A stretch of 64,000 bases of DNA from Piscicola geometra (Eukaryota > Annelida > Clitellata > Hirudinida > Piscicolidae), in the NCBI GenBank assembly GCA_943735955.1, contig OX030963.1, positions 2,574,844-2,638,843 on the forward strand, in the 5' to 3' direction. Below, piece after piece: positions 1 to 12,078 of this stretch. How positions within the stretch are numbered: the first letter of the stretch is position 1; every line of letters begins with the position of its first letter. Made by a program: the position numbers and the translations under genes. Under the pieces are notes generated by a model. It made no database searches and was not told the origin of the DNA. It saw only the letters and a program-made list of their open reading frames with translations.

Positions 1-366
1 AACCAATAATAGCAAGAATTTTATGATAAAAATAATCACCAATAATAAAAATAAGAATAAATAGTTACAAATCATTAAATAATAACAAATAATTAATAAA
101 TCAATAATAAAATACTAAAAATCACAGAGTTTATTTATTCAAGTCGCACACAACTACACAGTCGGCTGCTCGTTCAACAGTGAAGAATCTTTAACTTTCG
201 ATTTATAAATACTCTAATACATTACTCGGATTAAACTTTATACTGCTATTCCTTTGTTTGCATACGTCATTCGCTGCTTATGATGGTGATGATGATGATT
301 ATTTTGATAATTATTATCACTATCATTACCACATCCTAAAACCGAGTTATCCACTACTTCCTAAGA

Positions 367-484
367 ATCATCATCATCATCATCACCACCACCCTCATCA
401 TCATCATCCTCACCACCATCGCCATCATTATCTTCACCACCACCATCATCATCATCATCTTCACCATCATCATCATCATCAACA
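367..484 (+). repeat. (ATC)n/(ACC)n microsatellite 3' of CLINT1
   Basis: Imperfect CAT/CAC triplet tract on the + strand just beyond the CLINT1 stop (505), probably in or near its 3' UTR. The apparent His-rich open frame here is a repeat artefact. Confidence 0.85.
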
Positions 485-504
485 CCATCGTCCCACTACA
501 TCAA

Positions 505-3500
505 TCACATAACGAATCCATTGGTAGACATGGGCACGGATGCAAAGTGGTTGCTGTTGTTGATGGGGGTGGTGGTGGAAGGTGGTGCTGGTCCCACTCC
601 TCCTGACGTCATATAATAATTGGATTAAATTAAATTATAGAATATTATAATTGTACTTAATTAAATTAAATTATAGAATTATTTAATTGCACTAAATTTA
701 ATTATATTAAATTATAATATTTTCACAATTAACTATGATTATTCCCTCTTCACTCATCCACCCTTCCCACCCATCCACTCATCCATCCCTATCCATCTCT
801 TCACCCTGTTCATCCCTCCACCCACTCTTACCCACCCATCCATCCCTCCACCCACACATCCACACACTCACCCTTCTCCACCCACACAATCTCCTTTACC
901 TACCTCCCCCCCCCCCCCCCCCCCCAAACAATACTCCCCTCCTCCTCCTCCCACTCACCCTTCAGTCCCTACCCTCTCATCCCCACCCCCCACACACTCA
1001 CCCTTGCTCTGCAACTGCAACTGGTTCATGGAGGGTCTGGTGACCTTGCTGACCTTCTTGCCGCCAAGGTCACCAAGGTCGATGTCCACCCCTGCACCCA
1101 TCCACACACTGCCTATCTTGCTGCTTGTAGTTGTGGCTCCAGTTGTTGTGGTGGAAAGAGATGATGTTGTTGATGGAGAGTTTACCTGTAGTGGTAGTAG
1201 TGGTGGTGGTGGTGGATGTGTGTGGTTGTTGTGTGTGGTTGTTGTTATGTGTTGCTGTTGTTCTGGTTGTTGTTGTGTGTGGTTGTTGTTGTGTGTAGTT
1301 GTTGTTGTGGTGGTTTTTGTTGAGTGGTTGTTGTTGTGCGGTTGTTGTTGTGTGTGGTGGTTGTTGTTGTGTGGTTGTTGTTGTATGTGGTTGAGGTTGT
1401 TGTGTGGTTGTTGTTGTGTGTGGTTGTTGTTGTTGTGTGGTTGTTGTTGTGTGTGGCTTTTGTTGTTGTGTGTGATGTGTTGTAGCGATGGCGGTGGAGT
1501 GTATACAAATATATACATATGAATAATGTAAATGCCGTACCGATAATAATAACGATACTAATTAGTATTATTATGATAATTATATTATTTCTAAAATATT
1601 AATAAAAATGAATTATTTGTATTATAACTAAAACAATAAAAGTTATAATTATATTATAAAGTATACTAGGACTAAAACAGTTGTGACGGCTGTACCATGC
1701 TTTGATTGGGGAGGAGGAGGTTGGTTGGCTGGAGTGGTGGAGGCATGGCATCTGACAGAAGGTCCCCTGGGAAAGAAGAAGAAGAAGGTGTGTGGAGGTG
1801 GTGAGATGGATTAGGGTTGGTGGTTGGATAGGGTGGTGGGGTGATTCTGGATGGAGTGGTGGGATGGTGGTGTAGAAAAGTAGTAGTGTGATGGTGGAAT
1901 GGTGGCATGAGAATTGGTAGGAAGACGGATGAAATAAAAAATATTAAATTTTAAGTATGGTAGTGGTAGAGTGGGATGTGATGGGGGATTGGGATGGCGA
2001 AGAGAGGAAGTGGTAGAAGCATTAAACCATTGGATGTGGTGTAAAGGTTTCGGATAAAAAGAGATCCAACTGTAGGAAAAAGGTTTATTAAGTTGAAAAA
2101 TTTAACCTGTTAGAAGGAGAGAGTTCGGGATAGGTTGTTGTTGTTGTAGAGGTTGTTGTTGTAGCAAAGAACTTGGCGGGAAAAAAGTTGCTTGTTGTGG
2201 TTGTTGAAGCTGGTTGTATAACTGTTGTTGCTGAGGTTGAATGAAGGCATTTTGTGGTGAAAACAATTGTGGCTGTTGTTGAAGTAGTTGTGGTTGTTGT
2301 TGAAATAGTTGTGGTTGTTGTTGTTGAAGTAGTTGTGGTTGTTGAAAAAGTTGTGTTTGTTGTTGAAATAGCTGTGGTTGTTGTTGAAAAAGTTGTGGTT
2401 GTTGTTGAAGTAGTTGTGGTTGTTGCTGAAGTAGTTGTGGTTGTTGCGGTTGAAATAAAGAATCATCCAGCAAATCGAAATTGTTGTTGAGAGTGGTAGT
2501 TGTTGCAGCAGTTGTAGTGTTGTTGCCAACAAAGTTGAAATCACTGAGTAGGTCTGCATTGGTGGATGCAGTGATGCTACTGGTGGGAAGGTCGGGTGAG
2601 GCGAGGGGGGGAGTGAGTGGGGGTGGGATGCTTTGTTGCAGTTGTTGTTGTTGTTGTGAGGTGTGTTGTTGTTGTTGTTGTTGTAGTTCGAGTTGTTGAG
2701 CTGTGTTGGCAGGAAGTTTGAGCGCCTTGATCGTTTTAGCAGGCCTAGAAAGATAAGAAAAAGAAGAATTCGAATTAGTTTCAATTATGCTAATTAAATT
2801 ATAACTAATCAACGTAAATTAAGTTAATTAATACCTCTAAATACATCTAACTAATTAATTAATAAGCCTAATTATGTCGTTTTGAAGTGGTGAAATGGCG
2901 GGAAAGGAAGAACAGAAAGTAACCCAGAAGGGCGCTTGGTGGAAGGCTTGGTGGCTAGAGGAGGGAGTGGAAAAGATTTTGATCGGATTAAATACAATAT
3001 TATTATAAATTAAAAGTTTATTTGAAGAGTTTTACCGCATTGAATATCATATTATTTTAAAGTTTTCTATAACTATTTTCAAACTTTGCATAAATTATTT
3101 CTAATGTTAAAATCTTCGGAAAAAAAACATAACCTACCTGCATCGGGTTTTCTGGGATTAAAATCATCATCATCATCATCGCCACCCACACTGGCAACGG
3201 CATCATCATCAGCACCAGCAAAAGATCCAAAATCGGCAAAATTTCCATTTGCATTTGCCTTGTCAGTCTTTTTGGAAGTGGTCTTAGTAGTGATCCTAGA
3301 GGTGGTCCTGGTAGTGATCTTGGGAGAGTTCACTTGGGGCGAGGAAGGCTGGAGATGGATGGATGGATGGAATGAATTGATGGAAGATAATCGGTTGAGG
3401 ACTATAAAGATTGTTGTGGTAGAAGACAAAAAAGAATTCATAAACGAGACGAGTCAATGCCCTCCCAATCTTCCCCTCAACCCTCCCCCTCACGGCAGCT

Positions 3501-6500
3501 TGGTACTTGGCTGAGTCCCCATCCTCCTCCTCCTCTTCCTCTCTTTTGGGACTGTTGTAATCATCATTCTCAACGTAACCCCCTGTAGACTTACCTCTGC
3601 CCCCAGCCACCCCATTATCGCTGTACCCTCCTCCATACCCCCTGCCCCCTCCTCCACCACCAACCCCTTCCCTCCCCCCTCCATTATATCTCCCCCTGGG
3701 AGTGTACGCGTCGTATGCATCGTCGTCGTACAGGTCATTCGTGCTGTGTTGTTGTTGTTGTTGTTGTTGTTGGGAAGGGGGTGTTTTGTTTGTGTGGGAG
3801 TGTGTTTGTGTGGGAGTGTGTTTGTGTGGGAGTGTGTTTGTGTGGGGTGATGGAGATGGCGTAGGGATGGGGAGGGTGAAAGAGGAGAAAGAAGAAAGGG
3901 AGAGGTGGATGTAGAGAAAAGGTGGAAGATATTGGATCAAGAAAAACTGAAAGGCTAAAAACAGAGTGGATGTATAAACGAATGAAATGCCATCTAGCGG
4001 GAAGGTAATTAAATAACTCAAAAATTAAATAACTCGAAATTAAATAACTCAAAAATTAAATAACTCGAAAATTAAATAACTCGAAAAATATTAAACAATT
4101 ATTAACAAGTCAATTTTGATAGAATCCAAAGAGCTTTTCAAAGGAATGCAAAGCACGCCATTGTGCTTTGAGTAATTCAAATTGACAATAACGACCTCTT
4201 GGGCAAACGTCATGTAGGCCTGAAACTATGCCAACAAACTAGCTACTTAGACAGGCATGGTGTTTAATGGTTGCTTAAGAAACTGTTTGTGTGTTGCCTG
4301 AGAGGCTTTTGGCGCAGAATTAATTTTACAATTTGGAACAGCCATATGCAGTAGGCATAATTAGAGAAGAAAGAGATGCGAGCACATAGACAAGAGACAC
4401 TTAAAGACAGATACAAAACTAGCACACACAAAAATAAACACAAATAGAGAAAAACAAAGACAAACAAATAAATACACACACACAGATAGAGACAAAGACA
4501 CAAACAGATAGAGACAAAGACACAAACAGATAGAGACAAAGACACAAACAGATAGAGACAAAGACACAAACAGATAGAGACAAAGACACAAACAGATAGA
4601 GAAAAAGACACAAACAGATAGAGACAAAGACACAAACAGATAGAGACAAAGACACAAACAGATAGAGACAAAGACACAAACAGATAGAGACAAAGACACA
4701 AACAGATAGAGACAAAGACACACACAGATAGAGACAAGACACAAACAGATAGAGACAAAGACACATACAGATAGAGACAAAGACACAAACAGATAGAGAC
4801 AAAGACACACACAGATAGAGACAAAGACACACACACACACACAAAGACAAAGACACATACGTGCTGTTATCTTCAGGAGTGTCGAATATCTTGATGTTGC
4901 TTACAAACTCCTTCACCTTTGATCATCGTCATCATTATCATAATTACTGTAGTCGTCATTATCATTATCATAATCATCATCATTACCAACCTCATTACTA
5001 TCATTATCATCATCAATTACTATCCTCACCTAATACACTCTCTTCCTCTACACACCCTACCCCACCAATGCACCATCGATGCCTACATCCCATCACCCTT
5101 TCTGAACCCCCATCCCCCCACCCTTCATCATCTTACATCCCCCCTTCTCACCGCCCACCATCCAATACCCCTTTTCCTCACCCACCTTGAATTCCAACCC
5201 CTCCTCCCACCACACACCCCTAAACCCTCTATCCTCTCATCCACCCCTTCCTCCTCCCCCACCCACCTTATCAATAGCCTCTTCCGTTATAGACTTATTG
5301 CCCTTATGCCAGTCTTTGATATCTTCCATTTTACCGCTCCTGCTGTGGCTGGCGCTGCTGTGGTAGCTGTGGCCGCTACCACCACCACCACTGTAGTCGT
5401 CGTCTGGTGGGTGGTGGTGGTGGGTGGTAGGTGGTGGGTGGTAGGTGGTGGGTGGTAGATGGTGGGTGGTAGATGGTGGGTGGTAGATGGTGGGTGGTGG
5501 CGTGGAGAATAGGAAAGGTGGATGGGACGGAGGTGGGAGAATGTTGAAGCTAGTGTGATAGAGGGGAAGAAAGAGTAAAAGAACAGGCAAATTATAGTGA
5601 CTCATTTAATTGAAATATCTTTGAAATGCCATAACGGGTAAAAATGACCCACGCACACCCTTCCGAAAACCCTCACACACACCCCTATGCCAAACCACCC
5701 TTGACCAGACCTTGACACTTTCCCACTACCTACCACCCCACAACCCCTCCACAACCACCACCTACTATCCCATTCCACCACCGTCCCCAAAGACCGCCCC
5801 CACCACTCACTGTATCCTCCACCAGCAGCAGCGAAGCCACCAGAGCCGCCCTTGATGCCGACGTACTTGTCCTTGTTCTTCTTCGCCTTCCTCCTCACCT
5901 CCCTCAGTTGGTCGTCGTCCTGCACCAGCGCCAGGATCTCCTTCACCTTCTGCCGCACTTTTTGGGGGGGGGGGTTTTGGAGGGGGTTTGGAGGGGGTTT
6001 GGGTGGGGGTTTGAGTGGGGGTTTGGAGGGGGTTGGGTGGGGTTGGGTGAGGATTTGGAGGGGGTTGGATTGAGTTTGGAGGGGGTTTGGGTGGGGGTTT
6101 GGATGGGGATTTGGAGGGGGTTGGATGGGGATTTGGAGGGGGTTGGGTGGGGGTTTGGAGGGGGTTGGATGGGGGTTTGGAGGGGGTTGGATGGGGATTT
6201 GGAGGAGGTTGGGTGGGGGTTTGGATGGGGATTTGGAGGGGGTTGGGTGGGGGTTTGGAAGGGGTTGGATGGGGGTTTGGAGGGGGTTGGATGGGGATTT
6301 GGAGGGGGTTGGGTGGGGGTTTGGATGGGGATTTGGAGGGGGTTGGGTGGGGGTTTGGAGGGGGTTGGGTGAGGATTTAGAAGGGGTTGGAGGGGGTTGG
6401 GTGGGGGTTTGGAGGGGGTTGGGTGGGGGTTTGGAGGGGGTTGGAATTGGGTTTGGAGGGGGTTTGGAAGGGGTTGGAGGGGGTTTGGAGGGGGTTTGGA

Positions 6501-8264
6501 GGGGTTGGGTGGGGGTTTGGAAGGGGTTGGGTGGGGTGAATTTTTGAGTTGTGCGTGGTTATGTTGGCGGTGGTGGTTGAGTATTGTGGAGGTTCATAGG
6601 TGGAGTAGCTTGATGGCTTTTTTGTGGGAATGGGTGATGATTTGTGCTGATAGTGAGATGGTTTTTTGATGGTGGTTTGGAAGGGTAGTTGTGATGACGA
6701 TGTTGGTGGTAGACTAGCAAAAATGACTTTAAATTTTTTTATAAAAACACCTGCTTTTAAAACATCTCCTCCCCAGCCTCTCTTCTCCATCTCTCTTTTC
6801 TCTATCCCTCCATCCCACCCCTGACTTCTCAACCCACTCTCCCTTTTCTGCTACCCATCCCATCCCTCCACGCCATCCCCAGACCAACCATTGATGCCTT
6901 GATCGCGTCCGAATTCATCGGTGAATGCGTAACTCTCGAGCAAGCGAAGGTCGTACGTGTGCTCCCGCGTCGAGCCGATCACCCTCTCTGATCCGTTGTG
7001 CACCAGGTAGTCGAGGAGGCGTAAGGACTGCGATGGGATGGGATGGGATGGGATAGGAGGGGATGGGATGGAATGGCAGGGGATGTGATGGGATGGGATG
7101 GCAGGGGATGTGATGGGATGGGATGGGATAGGATGGGATGGCAGGGGTTTAGGTCGTTGGAATGGGTGGTTGGGATGTGTGATGGGGAGTAAGGGGTGGT
7201 GTATCGGATGGATGGGTTGGAGTGGTTAGGACGGGATGGATGGGTGACAAGGTGAGATGGTTGGGATAGATAGAGGGGTGGATGAGAAGGGTGGGAAGGT
7301 GGTTGGGATTAACAGTGGAGTGCATGAAATACTTAATGGAGTAACAAGGATGGACGATGAAGGATTCAGTGGGATTATGAGACACAAACACCCCTGCATC
7401 CAACCCACCTTGTATATCCTCCTCCAATTCTTCCGGTTCTCTTGGAACATGCGCTTCCATAGCATGCCCATCGCTTCGGGAAAGTGTTCGTAAGTGAAGG
7501 TGTACTGCGAGATCTCCTGCATTATGGGACCTGTCGGACCCCAGGGCTCGTCGTTGGTCGCCTCCCTCACCTTTGCCTCCACCTCGGTGTAACTCATCAC
7601 TACGTTTGTTCTGTTCAGTGGTGGTGGTTTGTGGTGATGATATTTTAGTGGTAATGGTGATATTGTGGTGGTGGTGGTGGCATTGTAGAGGTGATATTAT
7701 AGTAGTAGTGGTGGTAGTGAGATTGTAGTGGAGATATTTTAGTGGAAGTGGGTGGTGATAGATGGTGGTTGGTGTAAATATTCAATGGTATGACTGAGGT
7801 AATCATGAAGTTGATGGATTAGGTCACTATGTTAAGTTTCTATGTTCATTTTTTGTTATTTATTTGTTTAAACTTGATTATTGAAGGCTTTTTAATAATA
7901 ACTATTCTCATGTGATCAAGTAACAATTTATCTGAATTTAAAAAAAAAAAACTTTAATAAAAACATATTTTTCCAATACCATGTTTGTCAAAAACTGAGA
8001 TTTATAATAAAGTCATAAAAAAACTTATTTGATTAATTTTGACTTGATACAGGAACACCTAAAATATTCTTAACTCCTAACTTACTCCAAAAAGTCTTTT
8101 TTTTAAATATTTAATTGCCTTAAATAAAAATTGTGAGATTAAATGAAGTAAAGGCAATATTAAGTTTAGATTTGAACGCCTATTACCTGGGAATGGTGCA
8201 ATAAATATCACCTGAAAAAACTAAATACTTACACTTTGTCCGTCAGCTCACGTACTTTTGACAT
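505..8264 (-). CDS. CLINT1: Clathrin interactor 1 / epsin-related ENTH protein
   Basis: Orthologue of CLINT1 (epsinR, enthoprotin; fly lqfR), a trans-Golgi/endosome clathrin adaptor that binds phosphoinositides through its ENTH domain. Twelve exons in transcription order: 8264-8233, 7610-7409, 7027-6889, 5957-5811, 5403-5267, 4916-4861, 3743-3494, 3348-3134, 2744-2107, 1766-1696, 1185-1002, 602-505; all phases close, giving 722 aa. ENTH (residues ~3-150) starts MSKVRELTDKV and contains VREATNDEPWGPTGP, NGSERVIGS, YAFTDEFGRDQGIN and KKNKDKYVGI. The start is fixed by a perfect AAAGT|GTAAGT donor after ten codons that align with the family N-terminus. The C-terminal half is disordered: DFGSF near residue 420, a long Gln-rich tract (exon 9), DLL boxes, and a family-like block WMGAGVDIDLGDL. 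The final exon ends STNGFVM. Introns carry several minisatellites. The ENTH half is certain; the last two exons are less so. Human CLINT1 is somewhat shorter (~625 aa). Confidence 0.9.
603..1001. repeat. CLINT1 last intron: AT-rich block, C-rich tract and poly-C run
   Basis: Intron between CLINT1 exons 11 and 12. It holds an AT-rich repeat of ATTAAATTATAG type (about 617-720), CCATCC-type pyrimidine repeats (745-900) and a run of about 19 C (907-925). I see no gene in it. Confidence 0.7.
1195..1475. repeat. TTG/TGTG-rich minisatellite in CLINT1 intron
   Basis: Tandem GTTGTTGTGTGTG-like units lying immediately upstream (in gene sense) of exon 11. They create long open frames (His/Asn/Thr or Val/Cys) on both strands that I regard as artefacts. 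Confidence 0.8.
4447..4850. repeat. 22-bp minisatellite in CLINT1 intron 6
   Basis: About 15 near-identical copies of GACACAAACAGATAGAGACAAA, with a few variants, ending in a (CA)n run directly next to the exon 6 donor at 4860. Confidence 0.9.
5965..6537. repeat. G-rich minisatellite in CLINT1 intron 3
   Basis: Tandem units of type GGGGGTTTGGAGGGGGTTGG, G-rich on the + strand, so the C-rich strand is in the CLINT1 transcript. The array starts about 8 bp from the exon 4 acceptor. The long Trp/Gly frame across it is an artefact. Confidence 0.9.
7031..7145. repeat. GGGAT pentamer array in CLINT1 intron 2
   Basis: Tandem GGGAT with GGCAG variants, abutting the acceptor of exon 3 (7027). Confidence 0.85.
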
Positions 8265-8721
8265 TGTTAAGTTTATCATTTTATTCGTTTGGTCGTCAAA
8301 AAGAGGCAACAAAAAAGCAGGAAATAAACTAAAAGTGCTGGTACAGTACTTGGCTACGTTGCCAATTTATGTTGGTTACTCTGACATCTACCGATCTTTA
8401 ACTTTTGGAGTGAGAAAAAAGTTTATATGCGCTCAACTTTTAATTATTTTATTTTAATCAAAATTCCAACCTACGTCATAAAATGTTTATTTAAATAAAA
8501 ATTCATTTTTAGGATATAAACAACTTTCTCAAATAAGAATATGGTAATTAAATAATTTATCCTAATGGGTTATGTCGTCACGCTGGATTATGCCTTTTCA
8601 CCTTTTCCAAGAATACGGTATAAAATATTCAAAATTCTATTTTACTGCAGATCAAGTAACATATTTCGACATTAACTATCTTAATCAAGCGAAACATATT
8701 AAAATCAATTATACAAATAAT

Positions 8722-9240
8722 TAACCTTTTTCAAAAAATCCTACCAAAGCATCACACAATACATTTCAAGAATTTTCGATAGTCCACAATGTCATCGTTC
8801 CAATAATGTTGGTGGCGTGGATAAGCATGCTGGTGAAGCTGACTCAGGACTTTGTCACTTTCCTGGTGCAGTTTGTGCACGAGGGTGACAATGAAGACCG
8901 TCGTAATTTTATATGCTTCACTTTTTATATGCAGTTAAAATAAGAAACGATGAAAATTGTATATTGAATAGTAAGTTTTTTAAAACTGATTTTTGTTAAT
9001 AGTTATTTTATTATTTAAACAATCCAATAATGATGAGCAGGAAATGAAGGAGTTGAAGAAATAGTAGAAGTGCTTCCACCCAGAGACCCTCATGTTGTTA
9101 TAACCAACGCCACTCCACACGAACACAAACTGCTGAGAAAAAGTCAATCTGGAACAATTTCTAGTCAAAAGAGAACATCAAGAAACAAGACTAAATCTTC
9201 AGTCGATTTGAGAGCGAAATCTAATCACTATCTCTTGTAG
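8722..9240 (+). CDS. Small putative membrane protein, two exons, unidentified
   Basis: I do not recognise this gene. The first exon (open from about 8722; first in-frame ATG 8806) ends at 8884 in a phase-1 G|GTGACA donor. The second runs 9041-9240, after a ...GAGCAG acceptor, to a TAG. The join gives about 92 aa from the ATG. The first part is hydrophobic (LVAWISMLVKL, then FVTFLVQFVHEG), consistent with one membrane segment. The second part is hydrophilic and basic: EVLPPRDPHVVITNATPHEH, then a Ser/Lys/Arg-rich tail ending SNHYLL. The stop is followed at once by AATAAA, supporting a real 3' end. An upstream exon may exist, since the frame is open 28 codons before the ATG. It is divergent from CLINT1 with about 450 bp between them. 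The donor is weak, so the model is tentative. Confidence 0.4.
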
Positions 9241-9241
9241 C

Positions 9242-9247
9242 AATAAA
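9242..9247 (+). terminator. Polyadenylation signal AATAAA
   Basis: Canonical AATAAA starting one base after the TAG of the small gene at 8722-9240, followed by T-rich sequence. Confidence 0.5.
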
Positions 9248-9498
9248 GTTTTTTATATGTTTATATGTTTTTTTATTGTTTGAAAATGTAGCTTTTTTTA
9301 TATTTATAATTTAGATTAAAAAAACTGATTGAAAATAAATTATAACTGTTGAAATTATTTTACATTTTCTGATTGTGGATTATACAAATTTTCAAAGTTA
9401 AGCGCTTTGTATTAAAAAAAATCGTCTGTGCGTAAAAATAATTAAACTGTATAAAAGCTATAAAATTCCTTTTCAAGCTAAATTAATGAATTAAAAGT

Positions 9499-12045
9499 AT
9501 GTGTATCTCAAAGAAAAAGTTTTTTAAAAGTAGTCTCAAACGAAATTCCCCGTCCAAATTATCTAAAATTAATGAAAATGTCTTTAGAAAAACGGAGTTA
9601 AAAATTTCTTCAAAATCTGGCTCCAGTTCGGTAAACGCAAGGTTCAGTTCATTAAAAGTTTAATTTTAATCAATATTAACTCATTTTTTTAATTATACAG
9701 TTTTCTCGACACATCAAAGAAAAACATACATGAAACAAGTTTTTGGCAGAAATACTTTAAGAAGAATTCTACTCCCAAACACTCCACAAAGAAAGAAGCT
9801 ACACTGCTCGTCAAAAAGAGCGTGTTTGGAAGCAAAAGTGTCCACCGGAAACGAAATGGATCCAAAAAAACTGCTTACAGTGTTGAAGAAAAAATTTCAA
9901 AGTACAAACTTAACTTCGAAGTTTCAAATTGTGACCAAAATGAAGAGGGTAGATCATTTTTCAATTCATCTATTCCCATTAAACGCATCTCAAAAGTACG
10001 TAAAAATGGACAACGGTGCAAGAATGTGAGTTTTTCAAAAGATTCTTTCATATCCGTAAGTGAAGGGAAGCTCTCTAATTTGAATGACAGCAGAATGGAG
10101 AATTACAAGCTGGCCTTCAAGACGCTTAGTTCGATCAAAAGTAAAAAGAAAAAGAAGAAAAGAAACAAAAGTTTATTTGGCAATGATGACGATGATAGCG
10201 ACGACGAGGTGACTTACGACTGGTTCGATAGAGAGCAACTGAAGAGGAGTTTACAAAGGGATCATCCAGCTGAAGTCTCAGCTGAGGCGACAAATGTGAC
10301 GCCAACGTCGTCAAAACGCTGCAAAAGCGTCGTCAAGAAGCTGTTTGTGAGGGAGAATGCAGTGGAAGAGGAGAAGTCTCAAGGAGGGAGCAATCCATCA
10401 GACGCATCTGTTACTGGAGGTGGTTTGGAAGGGAGGAAGAAGGAAGAGGTTTTGGTTGAGGAGGAGGATGGGAGGGTTGAAGAGGATGAGAGAGTTGAAG
10501 AGGATGAGAGGGTTGAGGAGGAGGATGAGAGGGTTGAGGAGGATGGGAGGGTTGAGGAGGAGGATGAGAGGGTTGAGGAGGATGGGAGGGTTGATGAGGA
10601 GGAGAGTGAAGACATTTTTGAGGACAGCGAAAGCTTGAAGGGAGAGGATGGAAGAGGAATGGAAGGTGTGGAGGAGGGTGTTGGTGTGGATGATGCTGCA
10701 GATGCTGGAAAAGATGATGACGACGAAGAAGAAAAAGAAAATGAAGAGAAATGCGAAAAGGTTGGAAACGAAGATGAAGGGGAGGTGCTGAATGAGGGAA
10801 AAGTTGATGCTGCAAAGGGGGATGAGGAGATGCTGCAGGGATGTGCAACTGGAGCAGAAACTCAAGAACTGAGTGGCCATTTCTCGAAGGGAGATGTCAC
10901 GAAGACGAGGGAGAGAGCGAGGAATGATGGAGGCGAAAGGAATGTTGATGGTGTCGAGGTTGAGTGGAAGGAAGCTGCAGATGAAAGTGCAAGGGAGTCT
11001 CTGCGAGATGGAGAGGTGGTCCAAGTGGTCTCAGGAGAGGCGGAAAGAGCAGGAGACAATCAAGGCGAGGGAGAAGATGGAGATGGTGAAAAAAATGAAG
11101 AAGTCAGATTATCGAGTGGAAGAAATATAAGGGATAAGAAAATTGAAAAAAATGAAAAACCGAAAGTTTCAAAAAAAGAGCCGAAAAGGAATAGAGTGAG
11201 TTTCGATGTTGCAGGCGACAGTGAGAATCTCTTTCCCAGTCAGAAGGTGGTGGAGAGGAAGAAGCTGACTGCCCGCAAGAGAAGTGCTGTGCAGGCAAGG
11301 AATGCTATGTGGAGTGTGCAGTATAAAAAGAAGAAGGAGGAGGAGGAGGAGGAGGAGGAGAAGGAGGAAGAGGTGGTTGGAAAGAAGGGTGGAGGGAAGG
11401 GTGAAAGAAAGGGTGAAAGGAAGGGTGAAAGAAAGGGTGGAAGAAAGTATGGAGTGAGGGCTGGAAAGAAGGACGGAAGGAAGGATGGAAAGAGTGATGA
11501 AAGGAAGGATTGTGGTGGAGTAGGAGGAGGGAGTTTTGAGGATGATGCTGATGTTGAAGATGGCAAAAAAGAGATGCAATTGGTAGGAGGTGTAGTGAAG
11601 GAGGTTGAAAGGATGAAGGAGGATGGAGTGAGGGAGAAGAAAGATGATGATTTGTCCAATATAATGGTTGTTGTTGGTGGTGGAGTTGTCATTGAGGAAG
11701 TCAAGATTGTTCAAGAGGTTGTTCAGGAGGAGAGCCCTGTGCTTGTACGAGAAAATGATAATAATAATAATGATAATAATAATGATAAGGATCCTGGAGA
11801 TAATAATAATAAAGAATTGTCAAAGATGGAAGGTGCTAACTTCGTGAAGAAGGTGGTGAAGAATAAGAAGAAAGTTAAGAATAATAAAAAAAAGAAAGGA
11901 AAGAAAATGACAGAGGAATCGCTGAAGGGAAAGGATGGCGGTGATGATGATGATGATGACTTTTATTGTCATGACAACAAGGAAAACATGCGAGACAACA
12001 AGCAAGAAGACAAAAGCGAGTTGATCATTGAGAAGAGGTTGCGTC

Positions 12046-12078
<33 letters not shown>

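Noticed and set aside
955..1518. Asn/Gln/Thr/His-rich minus-strand frame of 187 codons as one exon
   Set aside because: Only 1002-1185 fits as an exon; the rest is TTG/TGTG minisatellite upstream of a clear CTACAG acceptor.
1672..1908. Ending CLINT1 at the TAG after SQLF near 1675
   Set aside because: A phase-correct GTACAG donor at 1695 joins to an exon with a family-like WMGAGVDIDLGDL block, and then to a last exon with its own stop at 505.
4264..4916. Cys/Leu/Ser/Val repeat protein on the minus strand
   Set aside because: 22-bp intronic minisatellite; only 4861-4916 is coding (VKEFVSNIKIFDTPEDNS).
8236..8457. 73-codon plus-strand frame beginning MSVSSRTF
   Set aside because: It is the antisense of CLINT1 exon 1 and adjacent non-coding DNA, with no splice or homology support.
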